From Mucilaginibacter sp. PAMC 26640 (GTDB lineage: Bacteria > Bacteroidota > Bacteroidia > Sphingobacteriales > Sphingobacteriaceae): DNA of 64,000 nt. The translations under genes and the position numbers were made by a program. The notes below the pieces were generated by a model. It saw nothing but the letters and a program-made list of their open reading frames with translations. It had not been told where the DNA came from and searched no databases. The stretch covers positions 248,001 through 312,000 of the forward strand of contig CP014773.1 in assembly GCA_001596135.1 (NCBI GenBank), given 5' to 3'. Positions 31,693 to 41,372 of this stretch are shown here, piece by piece. Numbering within the stretch: position 1 is the first letter of the stretch; every line of letters starts with the position of its first letter.

Positions 31693-32759
31693 ACATTAAG
31701 CCGGCTCTTTTGGGGCCGGTCATCGCCCAGTAATACACCCCATTGTTTATAATCCCCGGTGTGGTCAAATACTATTTTTAATATAGAAAGTACAGGCATA
31801 GCCAGGAACATACCTGATATACCGGCCATAGTTCCGGCAATGATGATCCCGACGATAGAGACCAGCGGATTAATTTTGATCTGCGAGCCAACGATACGCG
31901 GCATCAGAATATTGTTATCAAGCAGTTGTACAGCAGAGATAGCCGCTAAAACGATCAATACATCGGAAATGCTTTCTGAGGAGGCAAGCGTTAATAAAAC
32001 CCCAAGGATATTGCCTATCAATGCCCCCAGGTATGGGATAAGGTTCAGGAAGGCAAAGATGATCCCTATCAATAAAGCGTTTTGAATACCAAACGCCCAA
32101 AGTGTCCCGGCAAGCAGGATGATAATGTATGTGATCTGTATCAGTAAACCAATGAGGTAACTTTTAACCATGTTTTCAGTCTGACGGACGGTTTCCTCTA
32201 CAGTTTGGTATTCTTCTTTTTTAAACCACATCAGCACAAACCTTAAAAAAAGATTTCTGTACAAAAGGATCAGGTAAATGTAGATGGGTAATAACCCGAT
32301 AAATATAACAATCCCCGATAGTGAACCTGCTGCACCACTCAGCAGCCCCCCCAGCGAACTAAATAATTTTTGGCTTTGGGTATTAATGAACTTAAGCTGT
32401 TCTGCGGAGGAATAGGCAAATGAATTGCTGATCCATATACTTAAGCTATCGAGGTGTTTGGTTACAGTTCGTTGGATCTCTGGAAAGTCTGCAACCAAGG
32501 CTGCAACCTGGCTGGAAAACAACCAGATGATCAACGCCAAAACAATAGTCAGCAAAAGGATCGGCAGCAGTACCGCGATAGCTTCCGGCAGCTTTAATCT
32601 TTTAAAAAAACGAAAAACCGGCAAAAGCACCAGGCTGAAGAAAAATGCCATTAAAAGGGGCATAATAATCGTACTCCCGGTCACAATAATTGTTCCCAGA
32701 ACAAATAGGCCCATTAACTCTATTGCGCGTTTAACCGTTGGCGGCATGTCTCTGATCAT
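31689..32759 (-). CDS. AI-2E family transporter (PerM/YdiK type)
   Basis: This 356-residue membrane protein has about eight helices in the typical AI-2E pattern. Two N-terminal helix pairs are followed by a soluble amphipathic stretch (about 85-145). The family block ALLIGIIFAFLNLIPYLGAL follows, then an LDNNILMPRIVGSQIKINPL motif near residues 280-300. Family members export varied small molecules or Na+; few are truly autoinducer-2 exporters. It is convergent with the P-type ATPase, and the stop codons overlap. A TGAC-N4-GTCA site lies about 100 bases upstream of the start. Confidence 0.9.
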   Translation of the reverse strand: MIRDMPPTVKRAIELMGLFVLGTIIVTGSTIIMPLLMAFFFSLVLLPVFRFFKRLKLPEAIAVLLPILLLTIVLALIIWLFSSQVAALVADFPEIQRTVTKHLDSLSIWISNSFAYSSAEQLKFINTQSQKLFSSLGGLLSGAAGSLSGIVIFIGLLPIYIYLILLYRNLFLRFVLMWFKKEEYQTVEETVRQTENMVKSYLIGLLIQITYIIILLAGTLWAFGIQNALLIGIIFAFLNLIPYLGALIGNILGVLLTLASSESISDVLIVLAAISAVQLLDNNILMPRIVGSQIKINPLVSIVGIIIAGTMAGISGMFLAMPVLSILKIVFDHTGDYKQWGVLLGDDRPQKSRLNV

Positions 32760-33119
32760 AAGGAAAATTTATTTAAACCGTTTTTAATTGTTAGCCAATT
32801 TAAGCCTTAAACCTTGAACAATAGCATTTTGCAAGTGATTGATATCAGCCCCCTTAGTGACTATCGTCATTAAATAAAGATCCTTAAAAGACGAGCTTTA
32901 TACGATGATAAACTTCCGTTATTTACCTGAAATATTAGCCATGATTATTTAAAATGGTTCCTGAATTAGGGTAAAGACCGCAAACTGTTTAAAGGTTCAC
33001 AACAAATAGTAAAACCGACGATGCCGCGGGATCATCGTGACGCGATATTTAAAAATTGATGCTAATACCTGCTCTCCGCCAGTTTAAACAATCTGGTCAT
33101 AGCATTAACATAAAGATTC
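32760..33119. other. Divergent intergenic region between AI-2E and P-type ATPase genes
   Basis: This stretch of 360 bases has no supported ORF. It contains the TGAC-N4-GTCA palindrome at 32858-32869 and a small hairpin with arms ACGATG (33018-33023) and CATCGT (33033-33038). It must hold promoters for both flanking genes. Confidence 0.45.
32858..32869. promoter_or_regulatory. Crp/Fnr-type palindrome TGAC-N4-GTCA
   Basis: TGACTATCGTCA sits 99 bases before the AI-2E ATG (minus) and 250 bases before the P-type ATPase ATG (plus). The surrounding sequence TTAGTGAC...GTCATT is shared with the site at 27979. It probably drives the AI-2E gene. Confidence 0.55.
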
Positions 33120-35636
33120 ATGGTAATAGATAACTTTAAAACGGAAGGACTCACTGATCTTGAAGTGGAAGCATCCAGGTTGAAATATGGATCGAATAGC
33201 CTTACTTTTAAAAAAGAGAACGGATTTATTGATGCCTTGAAGGGGCTGGCGAAAGAACCCATGGTTATTTTGCTATTAGTTACATCGGGTATTTATTTTA
33301 TCAGCGGCAAAACCGGCGATGGTATTTTTTTAGCTGCTGCCATAATACTGGTTGCCGGTATTTCTTTGTTTCAGGATTCACGCAGCCGCAACGCCCTGGA
33401 ACAGCTCAAAGATTTTAGCCAGCCGGTGTGTAAGGTGATCCGGAACGGTGCCGTTAAAGAAATTAAAAGTGAAGAGATCGTAATTGGAGATAGCCTGATG
33501 GTTGATGAAGGGTCTTCCATTCCGGCAGACGGTACGATCCTCCACTCCAATGATTTCTCCGTTAATGAAAGCATTCTTACGGGTGAAGCATTAGCCGTCT
33601 ATAAAAACCTCTCTGCCACCGATCCTGCAATTTATCACGGCACTACGGTGGCCAGCGGGTCGGCCATTGTAACCGTAACAGCCATTGGTAATCAAACCCG
33701 GCTGGGGAAGATCGGCAAAAGCCTGGAATCGATAGTGGAAGAAAAAACGCCACTGGAATTGCAGATCAACAATTTTGTTAAAAAAATGGTGATCGCCGGC
33801 ATCATCGTCTTTCTGATCGTTTGGTGCATCAATTATATCCGCTCCGCAAATGTTTTAGAAAGCCTCATCAAAGCGCTTACGCTGGCCATGAGTATCCTGC
33901 CGGAAGAAATTCCCGTAGCTTTCACCACTTTTATGGCGCTGGGTGCCTGGCGGCTGATGAAGATGGGTATCGTTGTAAAGCAAATGAAAACCGTAGAAAC
34001 GCTGGGCAGCGCCTCGGTGATCTGTACCGACAAAACCGGCACGATCACCGAGAACAAGATGCAATTGGCTAAACTTTACACGCCTGAACAAAACATCATT
34101 AGTTCTGCAGACGGCGCGCTGACCGGCGCGGAAAAGGAAACCATCTCCCTGGCCATGTGGGCTAGCGAGCCATTGCCATTCGACCCGATGGAAATTGCCC
34201 TGCATGAGGCGTATTCCAAAATAGCGGTTGTTGATGATCGTCCTGACTATCAAATGATCCATGAATATTCATTGAACGGGCAGCCCCCCATGATGACGCA
34301 CCTTTTTCAAGATCACCGGGGTCATCGCATTATAGCCGCCAAAGGTGCGCCGGAAGCCATCATGGAGGTAAGTAATCTGCAGCGCAAGGAAAAAGACAAA
34401 ATAGCGTTGGCTATCAAACAGTTATCCGGAGAAGGATACCGGGTGCTGGCTGTCGGACAAACCGTTTTTGAAGGAAACGATTTTCCGGTAACCCAGCAGG
34501 AATTCAAATTTACCTTTAAGGGGCTGGTTGCCTTTTATGATCCGCCTAAAAAGAATATCGCTAAAGTGCTTTCCGGGTTTTACCGTGCCGGTATTGCCGT
34601 GAAGGTAATTACCGGTGACAATGCAGAAACCACGAGGGCAATTGCCGGGCAAATTGGCCTCCATGGTTCCGAGGATGGAATAACAGGCAGTGAACTGATG
34701 AAGTTAAGTGAAGGCGAACTGGGGAGCAAAGTGGAATCGGCCAGTATATTCAGCCGGATGTTCCCGGATGCCAAGCTAAAGATCATCAATGCGTTGAAAG
34801 CAAAAAACGAGATAGTCGCAATGATTGGCGACGGGGTCAACGATGGACCGGCTTTAAAAGCGGCGCATATTGGTATTGCCATGGGGCAAAAAGGCACCGA
34901 GATCGCTAAACAGGCGGCGTCATTGATCCTGCTGAAAGACGATCTTTCGAAACTGGTTGACGCGGTAGCTATGGGGCGGCGCATTTATGCCAATCTGAAA
35001 AAGGCCATTCAGTATATCATATCCATTCATATTCCGATTGTGCTGACCGTTTTCATCCCGTTGGCATTAGGATGGATATATCCCAATATATTTTCGCCGG
35101 TTCATATTATCTTCCTGGAACTGATCATGGGGCCTACCTGTTCCATCATCTATGAGAATGAGCCCATGGAGAAGAACACCATGCTGCAAAAGCCAAGACC
35201 TTTCAGTGCCACATTCTTTAACTGGAAAGAATTAATGACCAGCGTTGTACAGGGATTGGTAATAACGGCGGGGACGCTGGCAATTTACCAATACGCAGTG
35301 CGTACCGGTGCCGATGAACAGCTTAGCCGCACCATGGTGTTTACATGCCTGATAGCTGCCAATATACTGCTTACATTGGTGAACCGATCGTTCTTCTATT
35401 CGCTGCTCACGACCATACGGTATAAAAACAATTTGGTTTTACTGATCATATGCATCACTGTACTTATTACAGCATCGTTGATCTACGTTAAACCATTTGC
35501 AAGGTTCTTTGGCTTCGAGCAGCTGAGCTTAAAGCAACTAACAATAAGTGTAAGTGCCGGCTTCCTATCGGTAACCTGGTTTGAACTTCTTAAATGGCAG
35601 AAACGACTGTCTGCCGCAAAGGCCGATAAACATTAA
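33120..35636 (+). CDS. P-type cation-transporting ATPase with PEEIPV/ELxMGP motifs
   Basis: This is an 838-residue pump. The actuator domain has NESILTGEA. M4 has SILPEEIPVAFTTFMALGAWR, and phospho-acceptor Asp304 lies in DKTGTITENK. The nucleotide domain has AAKGAPEAI and the hinge has IGDGVNDGPALKAAHIGIAMG. M6 reads IFLELIMGPTCSIIYENEP. The PEEIP in M4 and ELIMGPTCS in M6 differ from classical Ca2+ (PEGLP, NxxTD) and Na+/K+ pumps and mark a little-studied subgroup, so ion specificity is open. Its identity with the other ATPase is visibly low, so it is not a recent duplicate. It has its own upstream region and appears monocistronic. Confidence 0.87.
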   Translation: MVIDNFKTEGLTDLEVEASRLKYGSNSLTFKKENGFIDALKGLAKEPMVILLLVTSGIYFISGKTGDGIFLAAAIILVAGISLFQDSRSRNALEQLKDFSQPVCKVIRNGAVKEIKSEEIVIGDSLMVDEGSSIPADGTILHSNDFSVNESILTGEALAVYKNLSATDPAIYHGTTVASGSAIVTVTAIGNQTRLGKIGKSLESIVEEKTPLELQINNFVKKMVIAGIIVFLIVWCINYIRSANVLESLIKALTLAMSILPEEIPVAFTTFMALGAWRLMKMGIVVKQMKTVETLGSASVICTDKTGTITENKMQLAKLYTPEQNIISSADGALTGAEKETISLAMWASEPLPFDPMEIALHEAYSKIAVVDDRPDYQMIHEYSLNGQPPMMTHLFQDHRGHRIIAAKGAPEAIMEVSNLQRKEKDKIALAIKQLSGEGYRVLAVGQTVFEGNDFPVTQQEFKFTFKGLVAFYDPPKKNIAKVLSGFYRAGIAVKVITGDNAETTRAIAGQIGLHGSEDGITGSELMKLSEGELGSKVESASIFSRMFPDAKLKIINALKAKNEIVAMIGDGVNDGPALKAAHIGIAMGQKGTEIAKQAASLILLKDDLSKLVDAVAMGRRIYANLKKAIQYIISIHIPIVLTVFIPLALGWIYPNIFSPVHIIFLELIMGPTCSIIYENEPMEKNTMLQKPRPFSATFFNWKELMTSVVQGLVITAGTLAIYQYAVRTGADEQLSRTMVFTCLIAANILLTLVNRSFFYSLLTTIRYKNNLVLLIICITVLITASLIYVKPFARFFGFEQLSLKQLTISVSAGFLSVTWFELLKWQKRLSAAKADKH

Positions 35637-35749
35637 TCTATGATGAACAGAAGAGTTTTGGCAGACCTGACGGCAATACCTGGTATTTTACGTGCAATTG
35701 GTGTTATACTTTTAACAGTAACAACATATAAGGATCCTACTTTGTAAAT

Positions 35750-36604
35750 ATGAATAAGTCTGTCATAACTTACCTACCGTACTTATTTATTGCTTTGTTT
35801 GCTTCCTGCAGCGATGCCGGAAAATCAATTAAAGTTAAGGGCTCGGATACCGAGGTTAACTTAGCCGTAAGCCTTGCCGAAAATTTTTACAAGGTACATC
35901 AGGATTTCAGCGTGGCAATTTCCGGGGGCGGGTCTGGCTTAGGTATTGCATCGCTGCTTAACGGGCAAACTGATATTGCCAATTCATCGCGCCCATTAAA
36001 TGCCGAAGAGCTATCTCTGCTAAAGGTTAAAGGTGTACCTATCCGGACGATAATTTTCGCAGAAGACGCTACAGCCTTTATTGTTCACCGGGATTTTCCG
36101 CTGGATGTTATTGATATCGCAACGCTAACCAAAATTCTAAGCGGACAATTTAAATCATGGAAACCGCTTACGGGGCAGGATATTCCTATCAGTATTTATG
36201 GGCGGCAAAGCAATTCAGGAACACATTCTTTTATCAGCAAAAAGTTAAACATTCAATTTAGCCGGGATGCCAAGGAAATGAACGGCAATGCCCAGATCGT
36301 AGAAGGCATAAAGCACGACCGATCGGGCATTGGGTATGTTGGCGCGGGGTATATACTACACAATGCAAGGGAACAGCCTGTCAAAGTATTAAAGATCATG
36401 TTAAAAACCGGAAGTACTGCGATATCGCCTTTAGATGTAAAAGCAATTTCAGCGGGACTGTACTATTTTCAGCGGCCGCTTTACCAGTTCATTCCGGTTG
36501 CATCCTGGAACAAGGTGGCAGCATTTATTGCGTTTGAAAAAAGCCCGGCGGGGCAAAAGATCATCACTACAGCAGGTTACTATCTTATCCCTATAAAGCC
36601 ATGA
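35750..36604 (+). CDS. pstS: Phosphate-binding lipoprotein PstS
   Basis: This is a 284-residue periplasmic binding protein. The signal peptide ends at Cys20 (ALFASCSD), so it is a lipoprotein. VKGSDTEVNLAVSLAENFY begins lobe 1. SGGGSGLGIASLLNGQTDIANSSR contains the phosphate-contacting Ser/Gly and Asp residues, and the hinge segment SIYGRQSNSGTHSFI supplies Arg and Ser contacts. It captures phosphate for the PstCAB ABC importer encoded by the next three genes. It overlaps pstC by 4 bases (ATGA). The divergence from housekeeping PstS proteins and the stress-island setting leave room for a related anion such as arsenate-discriminated phosphate or tungstate. Confidence 0.9.
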   Translation: MNKSVITYLPYLFIALFASCSDAGKSIKVKGSDTEVNLAVSLAENFYKVHQDFSVAISGGGSGLGIASLLNGQTDIANSSRPLNAEELSLLKVKGVPIRTIIFAEDATAFIVHRDFPLDVIDIATLTKILSGQFKSWKPLTGQDIPISIYGRQSNSGTHSFISKKLNIQFSRDAKEMNGNAQIVEGIKHDRSGIGYVGAGYILHNAREQPVKVLKIMLKTGSTAISPLDVKAISAGLYYFQRPLYQFIPVASWNKVAAFIAFEKSPAGQKIITTAGYYLIPIKP

Positions 36605-37491
36605 AGTTAGCATTCAGAGAGAAAACGGATCAGTTTGCCAGGTTACTTTTCGGGATGACCGGCCTTATGGTGATCGCAATACTGGCCGGGATATTCTTAA
36701 TGTTGCTGTGGAATACGGTGGCGTTCTTTTTGAAAATAACACCCTGGGATTTTATCACTGGCACCCAGTGGGCTCCATCGGGAAACCCAGCTAACTATGG
36801 TATGCTGCCATTGCTGGTAAGTACCACGCTGGTCACTTTCGGGGCAATGTGCATTGCTATTCCTTTGGGTATTGGCACTGCTGCTTTTCTGTCAGACTAT
36901 GCCGGCAATAAGCTGAAAAGCATTTTAAAACCGGCCATAGAGATGCTGGCATCCGTACCCTCTGTGGCAATAGGGTTTTTAGGTATTGTTGTGCTTGGGC
37001 CTGGTATTGCGGGCATAACCAGCCAGTCCAACGGATTAAACGCATTAAACGGGGCTGTTTTACTAGCCATTATGTCGCTGCCCACCATCATCACCATTAC
37101 CCAGGACGCGCTGCAGGGAGTACCCAACGCTTATAAAGAAGCCAGCTACAGCGTTGGCGCCAACCGCTGGCAAACGTTGGTGCAGGTAACTATACCTGCT
37201 GCGGCCCCGGGCATACTTGCCGCTGTGATGCTGGGAGTTGGCCGTGCCATTGGTGAAACCATGACCGTGCTGATGGCCACGGGCAACGCCTCTGCATTTC
37301 CAAAAGGATTTTTCCATTCGGTACGTACCATGACGGCTACTATAGCGATAGAAATGGGTGAAGTACCCTATCAAACAACCCATTATTACGCACTGTTCGC
37401 TATTGCTGCCGTACTGTTTTTAATGACGTTGGTAGTTAATGTTGTAGGAGAACATTTTGTTAATAAATACCGCAAATACCAGGCTGTATGA
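36601..37491 (+). CDS. pstC: Phosphate ABC transporter permease PstC
   Basis: This 296-residue inner-membrane protein has six helices. The ABC permease EAA loop reads KEASYSVGANRWQTLVQVTIPAA (about residues 180-202), followed by GVGRAIGETMTVLMATG, a PstC hallmark. The early TPWDFITGTQWAPS loop is also typical. It overlaps pstS and pstA by 4 bases each and forms the translocation pore with PstA. Confidence 0.93.
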   Translation: MKLAFREKTDQFARLLFGMTGLMVIAILAGIFLMLLWNTVAFFLKITPWDFITGTQWAPSGNPANYGMLPLLVSTTLVTFGAMCIAIPLGIGTAAFLSDYAGNKLKSILKPAIEMLASVPSVAIGFLGIVVLGPGIAGITSQSNGLNALNGAVLLAIMSLPTIITITQDALQGVPNAYKEASYSVGANRWQTLVQVTIPAAAPGILAAVMLGVGRAIGETMTVLMATGNASAFPKGFFHSVRTMTATIAIEMGEVPYQTTHYYALFAIAAVLFLMTLVVNVVGEHFVNKYRKYQAV

Positions 37492-38333
37492 TCAAGAAAA
37501 TAACACCGTTTGTGGAATGGGGTACGCTGTTGGTGAGTACAGGCCTGGTGTGCTTTTTTCTCGTGGCTATCCTGTGGGATCTGATCAGTAAAGGGGCCTC
37601 CTCTTTGTCCTGGGGATTCATCAGCACGTCACCTACCGATGGTATGACTAAAGGCGGCATTCTCCCTGCCATCATCGGCACTGTTCTACTTACTTTGATC
37701 ACGGCGCTGATGGCAGCACCCTTTGGTATTTGCTGTGCCGTTTACCTGAATGAGTATGCTGCAGACAATTGGCTCACCCGGATCATCAGGGCTTCCATTC
37801 GTAATTTGGCCGGTGTACCATCAATTATATACGGCCTGTTCGGGTTAGCATTATTTGTACAGGGCCTGCATATGGGCACCTCGCTCCTCGCCGCAGGCTT
37901 AACGCTGGGTTTACTTTCACTGCCCTATATTATCATTACTACAGAAGAAGCTCTGCGTCGTATACCCAACCGCATGAGGGAGGCCGCTTTGGCAGTTGGG
38001 GCTACCAAATTTGAATCTATACGGGATGTGGTGCTGCCCTCTGCCGTACCTGGTATGCTAACCGGCCTGGTATTGACGCTCTCCCGGGCTGCCGGAGAAA
38101 CTGCGCCTATACTTTTTACAGGCGTTGCTTTTTATATCAATAAGCCCGCGGGCTATTTAAACCAGGAGTTTATGACACTTCCTTATCACCTTTATATGCT
38201 ATCCACTCAGCACCAGGCTATTGAGCAGGTAAGGCCTTTAGCTTATGGCACGGCGCTGGTATTGATCATCGTAGTGTTCTTTTTAAACCTAACCGCTTTT
38301 TACATCCGTTATCAGCATAGTAAGCATGAATAA
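37488..38333 (+). CDS. pstA: Phosphate ABC transporter permease PstA
   Basis: This is the 281-residue partner permease. The EAA loop is REAALAVGATKFESIRDVVLPSA, followed by LTLSRAAGETAPILFTG, and the N-terminal loop is SWGFISTSPTDGMTKGGILPAI. All are characteristic of PstA. The loop ASIRNLAGVPSIIYGLFGLA precedes the core helices. It overlaps pstB by 8 bases. Confidence 0.93.
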   Translation: MIKKITPFVEWGTLLVSTGLVCFFLVAILWDLISKGASSLSWGFISTSPTDGMTKGGILPAIIGTVLLTLITALMAAPFGICCAVYLNEYAADNWLTRIIRASIRNLAGVPSIIYGLFGLALFVQGLHMGTSLLAAGLTLGLLSLPYIIITTEEALRRIPNRMREAALAVGATKFESIRDVVLPSAVPGMLTGLVLTLSRAAGETAPILFTGVAFYINKPAGYLNQEFMTLPYHLYMLSTQHQAIEQVRPLAYGTALVLIIVVFFLNLTAFYIRYQHSKHE

Positions 38334-39087
38334 TGAAAATATCAAATTATCGGCAATAGAAGCAAACCTGTGGTTTGGCAGCAAGCAGGTACTAAAAAAC
38401 GTTAACGTGGATTTCCCGGAAAAAAGAATTACCGCACTTATTGGCCCGTCGGGTTGTGGCAAAAGCACCCTGCTCAGATGCTTTAACCGGATGCACGATC
38501 TTGCGAACGAGGTTAGGATAACGGGGAAATTTCTATTAGGAGACCAGGATCTTTACAAGGGCCAGCTCTCTGCTACGGAAGTTCGCAGACGTATCGGCAT
38601 GGTGTTTCAACAGGCTAATCCTTTCCCCAAAAGTATTTACGATAATATAAACTATGGTTTAAGGATCAACGATATCCCGAATGCAGAACGTGCTGAGATT
38701 ATCGAAAATGCATTAAAGGAAAGTTATATCTGGGATGAGGTGAAAGATGACCTCCAAAAGCCAGCTACCAGGTTATCCGGGGGGCAGCAGCAGCGATTGT
38801 GTATTGCCCGGGCTGTAGCGCTGCGGCCCGATGTGATACTGATGGATGAACCATGTTCTGCGTTAGACCCCATCAGCACCGCAAAGATCGAAGAACTGAT
38901 CCTAAAGCTCAAAAAAGACTACACCATCGTGATCGTTACCCACAATATGCAACAGGCGCAGCGCATTGCAGATAAAACTATTTTTATGTACCTGGGAGAA
39001 ATTATTGAGACGGGTGATACGCGGCAAGTTTTTAACTCACCTGATCATGAACTAACAAAAAACTATGTGAAGGGGCATTTTGGATAA
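38326..39087 (+). CDS. pstB: Phosphate ABC transporter ATP-binding protein PstB
   Basis: This 253-residue ATPase has Walker A GPSGCGKST, Q-loop VFQQANPFP (typical of PstB), signature LSGGQQQR, Walker B VILMDEPCSALDP and switch His in VTHNMQQAQR. It powers import through PstCA. No phoU follows, which is unusual for a pst operon; the downstream gene is a glycoside phosphorylase 128 bases away. Confidence 0.95.
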   Translation: MNNENIKLSAIEANLWFGSKQVLKNVNVDFPEKRITALIGPSGCGKSTLLRCFNRMHDLANEVRITGKFLLGDQDLYKGQLSATEVRRRIGMVFQQANPFPKSIYDNINYGLRINDIPNAERAEIIENALKESYIWDEVKDDLQKPATRLSGGQQQRLCIARAVALRPDVILMDEPCSALDPISTAKIEELILKLKKDYTIVIVTHNMQQAQRIADKTIFMYLGEIIETGDTRQVFNSPDHELTKNYVKGHFG

Positions 39088-39215
39088 CTTATCATTTGCC
39101 GTAATCAAGTACGCCATCCGAAACTTTGCTAACCTATTAGGGGGGCAAACTAATTTACTTAAATAACACTAATATACTGCACGCCATTCTTACTTTATAT
39201 AGCCAACAATTCAGC

Positions 39216-40295
39216 ATGACTGATTTTAAATTGCATCGCCTTGGAATCATCATGGCATCGGAGCCCGGAAACGAAATGGAAGCAGAAGGAGTTTTAAATC
39301 CGGCAGCTGTTCGCGGTCCGGATGGCGAATTATATTTATTTCCCAGGATGGTTGCGAAAGGGAACTATTCAAGGATCGGCATTGCAAAAGTGATATTTAA
39401 TGAACTTGGCGATCCTATCGGTGTCAAAAGGCTGGGGCTTGCTTTAGAACCTCAGGCTGATTACGAGATGAGACCCGGAGGCGGGGGCTGCGAAGATCCG
39501 CGGATCACCTATTTCGAGCCGTTGAAAGAGTATGTTATGACTTACACCGCTTTCTCCGCCAACGGCCCAAGAATTGCTCTGGCCACCTCTAAAGATCTTT
39601 TCCATTGGACACGTTTAGGGCTTGCTGATTTTGCCGACTACAAATACATTCAATTTAATAACGTCAACAATAAAGATGCCTGTATCTTCCCTAAAGCTAT
39701 GATCAGTCCTCATGGTCATCCATCTATGATCATGCTGCACCGGCCACTTTTCCCTGGTACATCGCCGGAGGACATTATGCATGACCCTGTAGACAGGCGA
39801 ATAAGGGATCATCATGAGTGTATATGGATCTCCTACAGCCATTTGCATAAAAAAGAAAATCGGGTAGAAGGTCAATTAGAAGAGTTTGAATCTAATAGTC
39901 CGCTGGCATTACCAGAGGCGCCATGGGAAAAAATTAAAATAGGAGCCGGCCCCCCCCCGGTTTTAACTAAATATGGCTGGCTGCTGATCTACCACGGTGT
40001 TCACGTGACCCGCACCCTTTCCGACGATCCGCATAACCTGGTTTATGCTGCAGGGGTTATGATCCTTGATATTGATCATCCCGAGCGGATACTTTACCGG
40101 TCTTTAACCCCTATACTCAGCCCCGAAACAGTTAGCGAGCGTGCCGGACAGGTTGACAACGTTATATTTCCTACGGGAATTGACCGGCGCGATGACTTGG
40201 GCATGCCGAACAGGTTTGATATTTACTATGGGATGGCTGATAATTGTATTGGCGTTGCCAGGCTAACGCTACCTGATGAACTCCCGAAAAGATGA
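39216..40295 (+). CDS. Glycoside hydrolase/phosphorylase family 130
   Basis: This 359-residue cytosolic protein has the five-bladed beta-propeller motifs of GH130: LNPAAVRGPDGELYLFPRM in blade 1, RPGGGGCEDPRIT with the catalytic Asp of the EDPR motif, and YTAFSANGPRIALATSKD. Later blades include ACIFPKA, WEKIKIGAGPPPVLTKYGW and YHGVH. GH130 enzymes phosphorolyse beta-mannosidic bonds using inorganic phosphate; some are hydrolases. Placement right after pstSCAB is notable because phosphate is the co-substrate. It has its own promoter region. Confidence 0.9.
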   Translation: MTDFKLHRLGIIMASEPGNEMEAEGVLNPAAVRGPDGELYLFPRMVAKGNYSRIGIAKVIFNELGDPIGVKRLGLALEPQADYEMRPGGGGCEDPRITYFEPLKEYVMTYTAFSANGPRIALATSKDLFHWTRLGLADFADYKYIQFNNVNNKDACIFPKAMISPHGHPSMIMLHRPLFPGTSPEDIMHDPVDRRIRDHHECIWISYSHLHKKENRVEGQLEEFESNSPLALPEAPWEKIKIGAGPPPVLTKYGWLLIYHGVHVTRTLSDDPHNLVYAAGVMILDIDHPERILYRSLTPILSPETVSERAGQVDNVIFPTGIDRRDDLGMPNRFDIYYGMADNCIGVARLTLPDELPKR

Positions 40296-40659
40296 AGTTA
40301 TTTGTCCATACCGTAATAACTTGATTGGATCTGAAGGTTTCCGTAAACAATAGTATTTGAGCCGGCACCAGCGTTTAAAAAAGCAGGTCATATTGCTTTC
40401 ATAACTGACCAGGGACCCAGGCAATATCGCAAGCGATCTAATGACAAGCGATAATACAGGTGCTAAAGTAATAAGGACCACCAGTTGACAGGACGGCAGC
40501 ATTGTTAATTTTGACGGCAATTAAATTAGCACTATACTCCCTAGGATTTGAACTACCTCATTTTTCAATACTTCCTGACCCGACGAAAACAGTCTCCGGC
40601 ATCCCCGATGGAAATATGCCAGAAACTGTTATGAATAAGAAGTGGCGATTTTTTTAAGG
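40296..40659. other. Intergenic region between convergent GH130 and DJ-1-like genes
   Basis: This 364-base region has no supported ORF. It contains the hairpin at 40588-40630, listed as a terminator. The remainder is featureless to my reading. Confidence 0.4.
40588..40630. terminator. Hairpin downstream of the DJ-1-like gene
   Basis: The arms 40588-40602 (AACAGTCTCCGGCAT) and 40616-40630 (ATGCCAGAAACTGTT) pair at 13 of 15 positions around a 13-base loop. It lies about 30 bases after the stop of the minus-strand DJ-1-like gene. The U-tract is poor on the minus strand, so an intrinsic terminator is likely but not certain. Confidence 0.5.
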
Positions 40660-41346
40660 TTATTGCTCGCCGGCTAAAACTTTCAACAATAATTTGGCGG
40701 CTTCTTCTGAGGATGCCGGGTTTTGGCCGGTGATCAATAAACCGTCTTGCAGGATGTAAGACCCCCAGTCCGGCCCTTTGCTATATAGCCCGCCCAGTTT
40801 CTTTAACTCATCCTCCACCAGGTAGGGAACAATATCAGTTAACTGAACAGCCGCTTCTTCGGTGTTAGAAAAGCCGGTAACCGCTTTGCCTTTAACCAAT
40901 GGGTTTCCATCGGCGCTTTTTACTTTCATCAGCACACCCGGAGCGTGGCAAACAAGCGCAACAGGTTTGTGGTGCTCAACAAAATCTTCAATCAATTTAA
41001 TCGAGTCATGATCATTAGTGAGGTCCCACAATGGCCCGTGTCCGCCGGGATAGAATACAGCATCGTAATGCATTTCATTCACCGTGTTTAGCGGAAGCGT
41101 TTGCGCCAATTTATCTTTCAGATCCTTGTCGCTATCAAATCTGTGCGTTGCGGGTGTTTGCGCATCCGCGTCTTCACTTTTGGGGTCTATGGGCGGTTGG
41201 CCGCCTTTAGGTGATGCCAGCGTTATTTCTGCTCCGGCATCAGCCAGTACGTAATAAGGTGCTGCAAACTCCTCTATCCAGAATCCGGTTTTCTTGCCTG
41301 TGTTTCCCAATTCACTATGGGATGTTAGTACCATTAATACTTTCAT
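40660..41346 (-). CDS. DJ-1/PfpI family protein (Hsp31-like, type 1 glutamine amidotransferase fold)
   Basis: This 228-residue cytosolic protein starts KVLMVLTSHSELGNTGKKTGFWIEE, the pattern of Hsp31-type DJ-1 proteins. The nucleophilic Cys is in VALVCHAPGVL, the nucleophile elbow, and the adjacent FYPGGHGPLWDL is the family oxyanion loop. Members act as glyoxalase III, deglycase or redox chaperones. The next gene (26 bases upstream on the same strand) is an NADP oxidoreductase, so the pair probably handles reactive carbonyls. Confidence 0.92.
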   Translation of the reverse strand: MKVLMVLTSHSELGNTGKKTGFWIEEFAAPYYVLADAGAEITLASPKGGQPPIDPKSEDADAQTPATHRFDSDKDLKDKLAQTLPLNTVNEMHYDAVFYPGGHGPLWDLTNDHDSIKLIEDFVEHHKPVALVCHAPGVLMKVKSADGNPLVKGKAVTGFSNTEEAAVQLTDIVPYLVEDELKKLGGLYSKGPDWGSYILQDGLLITGQNPASSEEAAKLLLKVLAGEQ

Positions 41347-41372
41347 AATTGTGCTTTATAATTTTTGTAAGA

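Noticed and set aside
31759..32085. 108-codon plus-strand ORF inside the AI-2E gene
   Set aside because: It is complementary to the AI-2E membrane helices, which are the real coding sequence.
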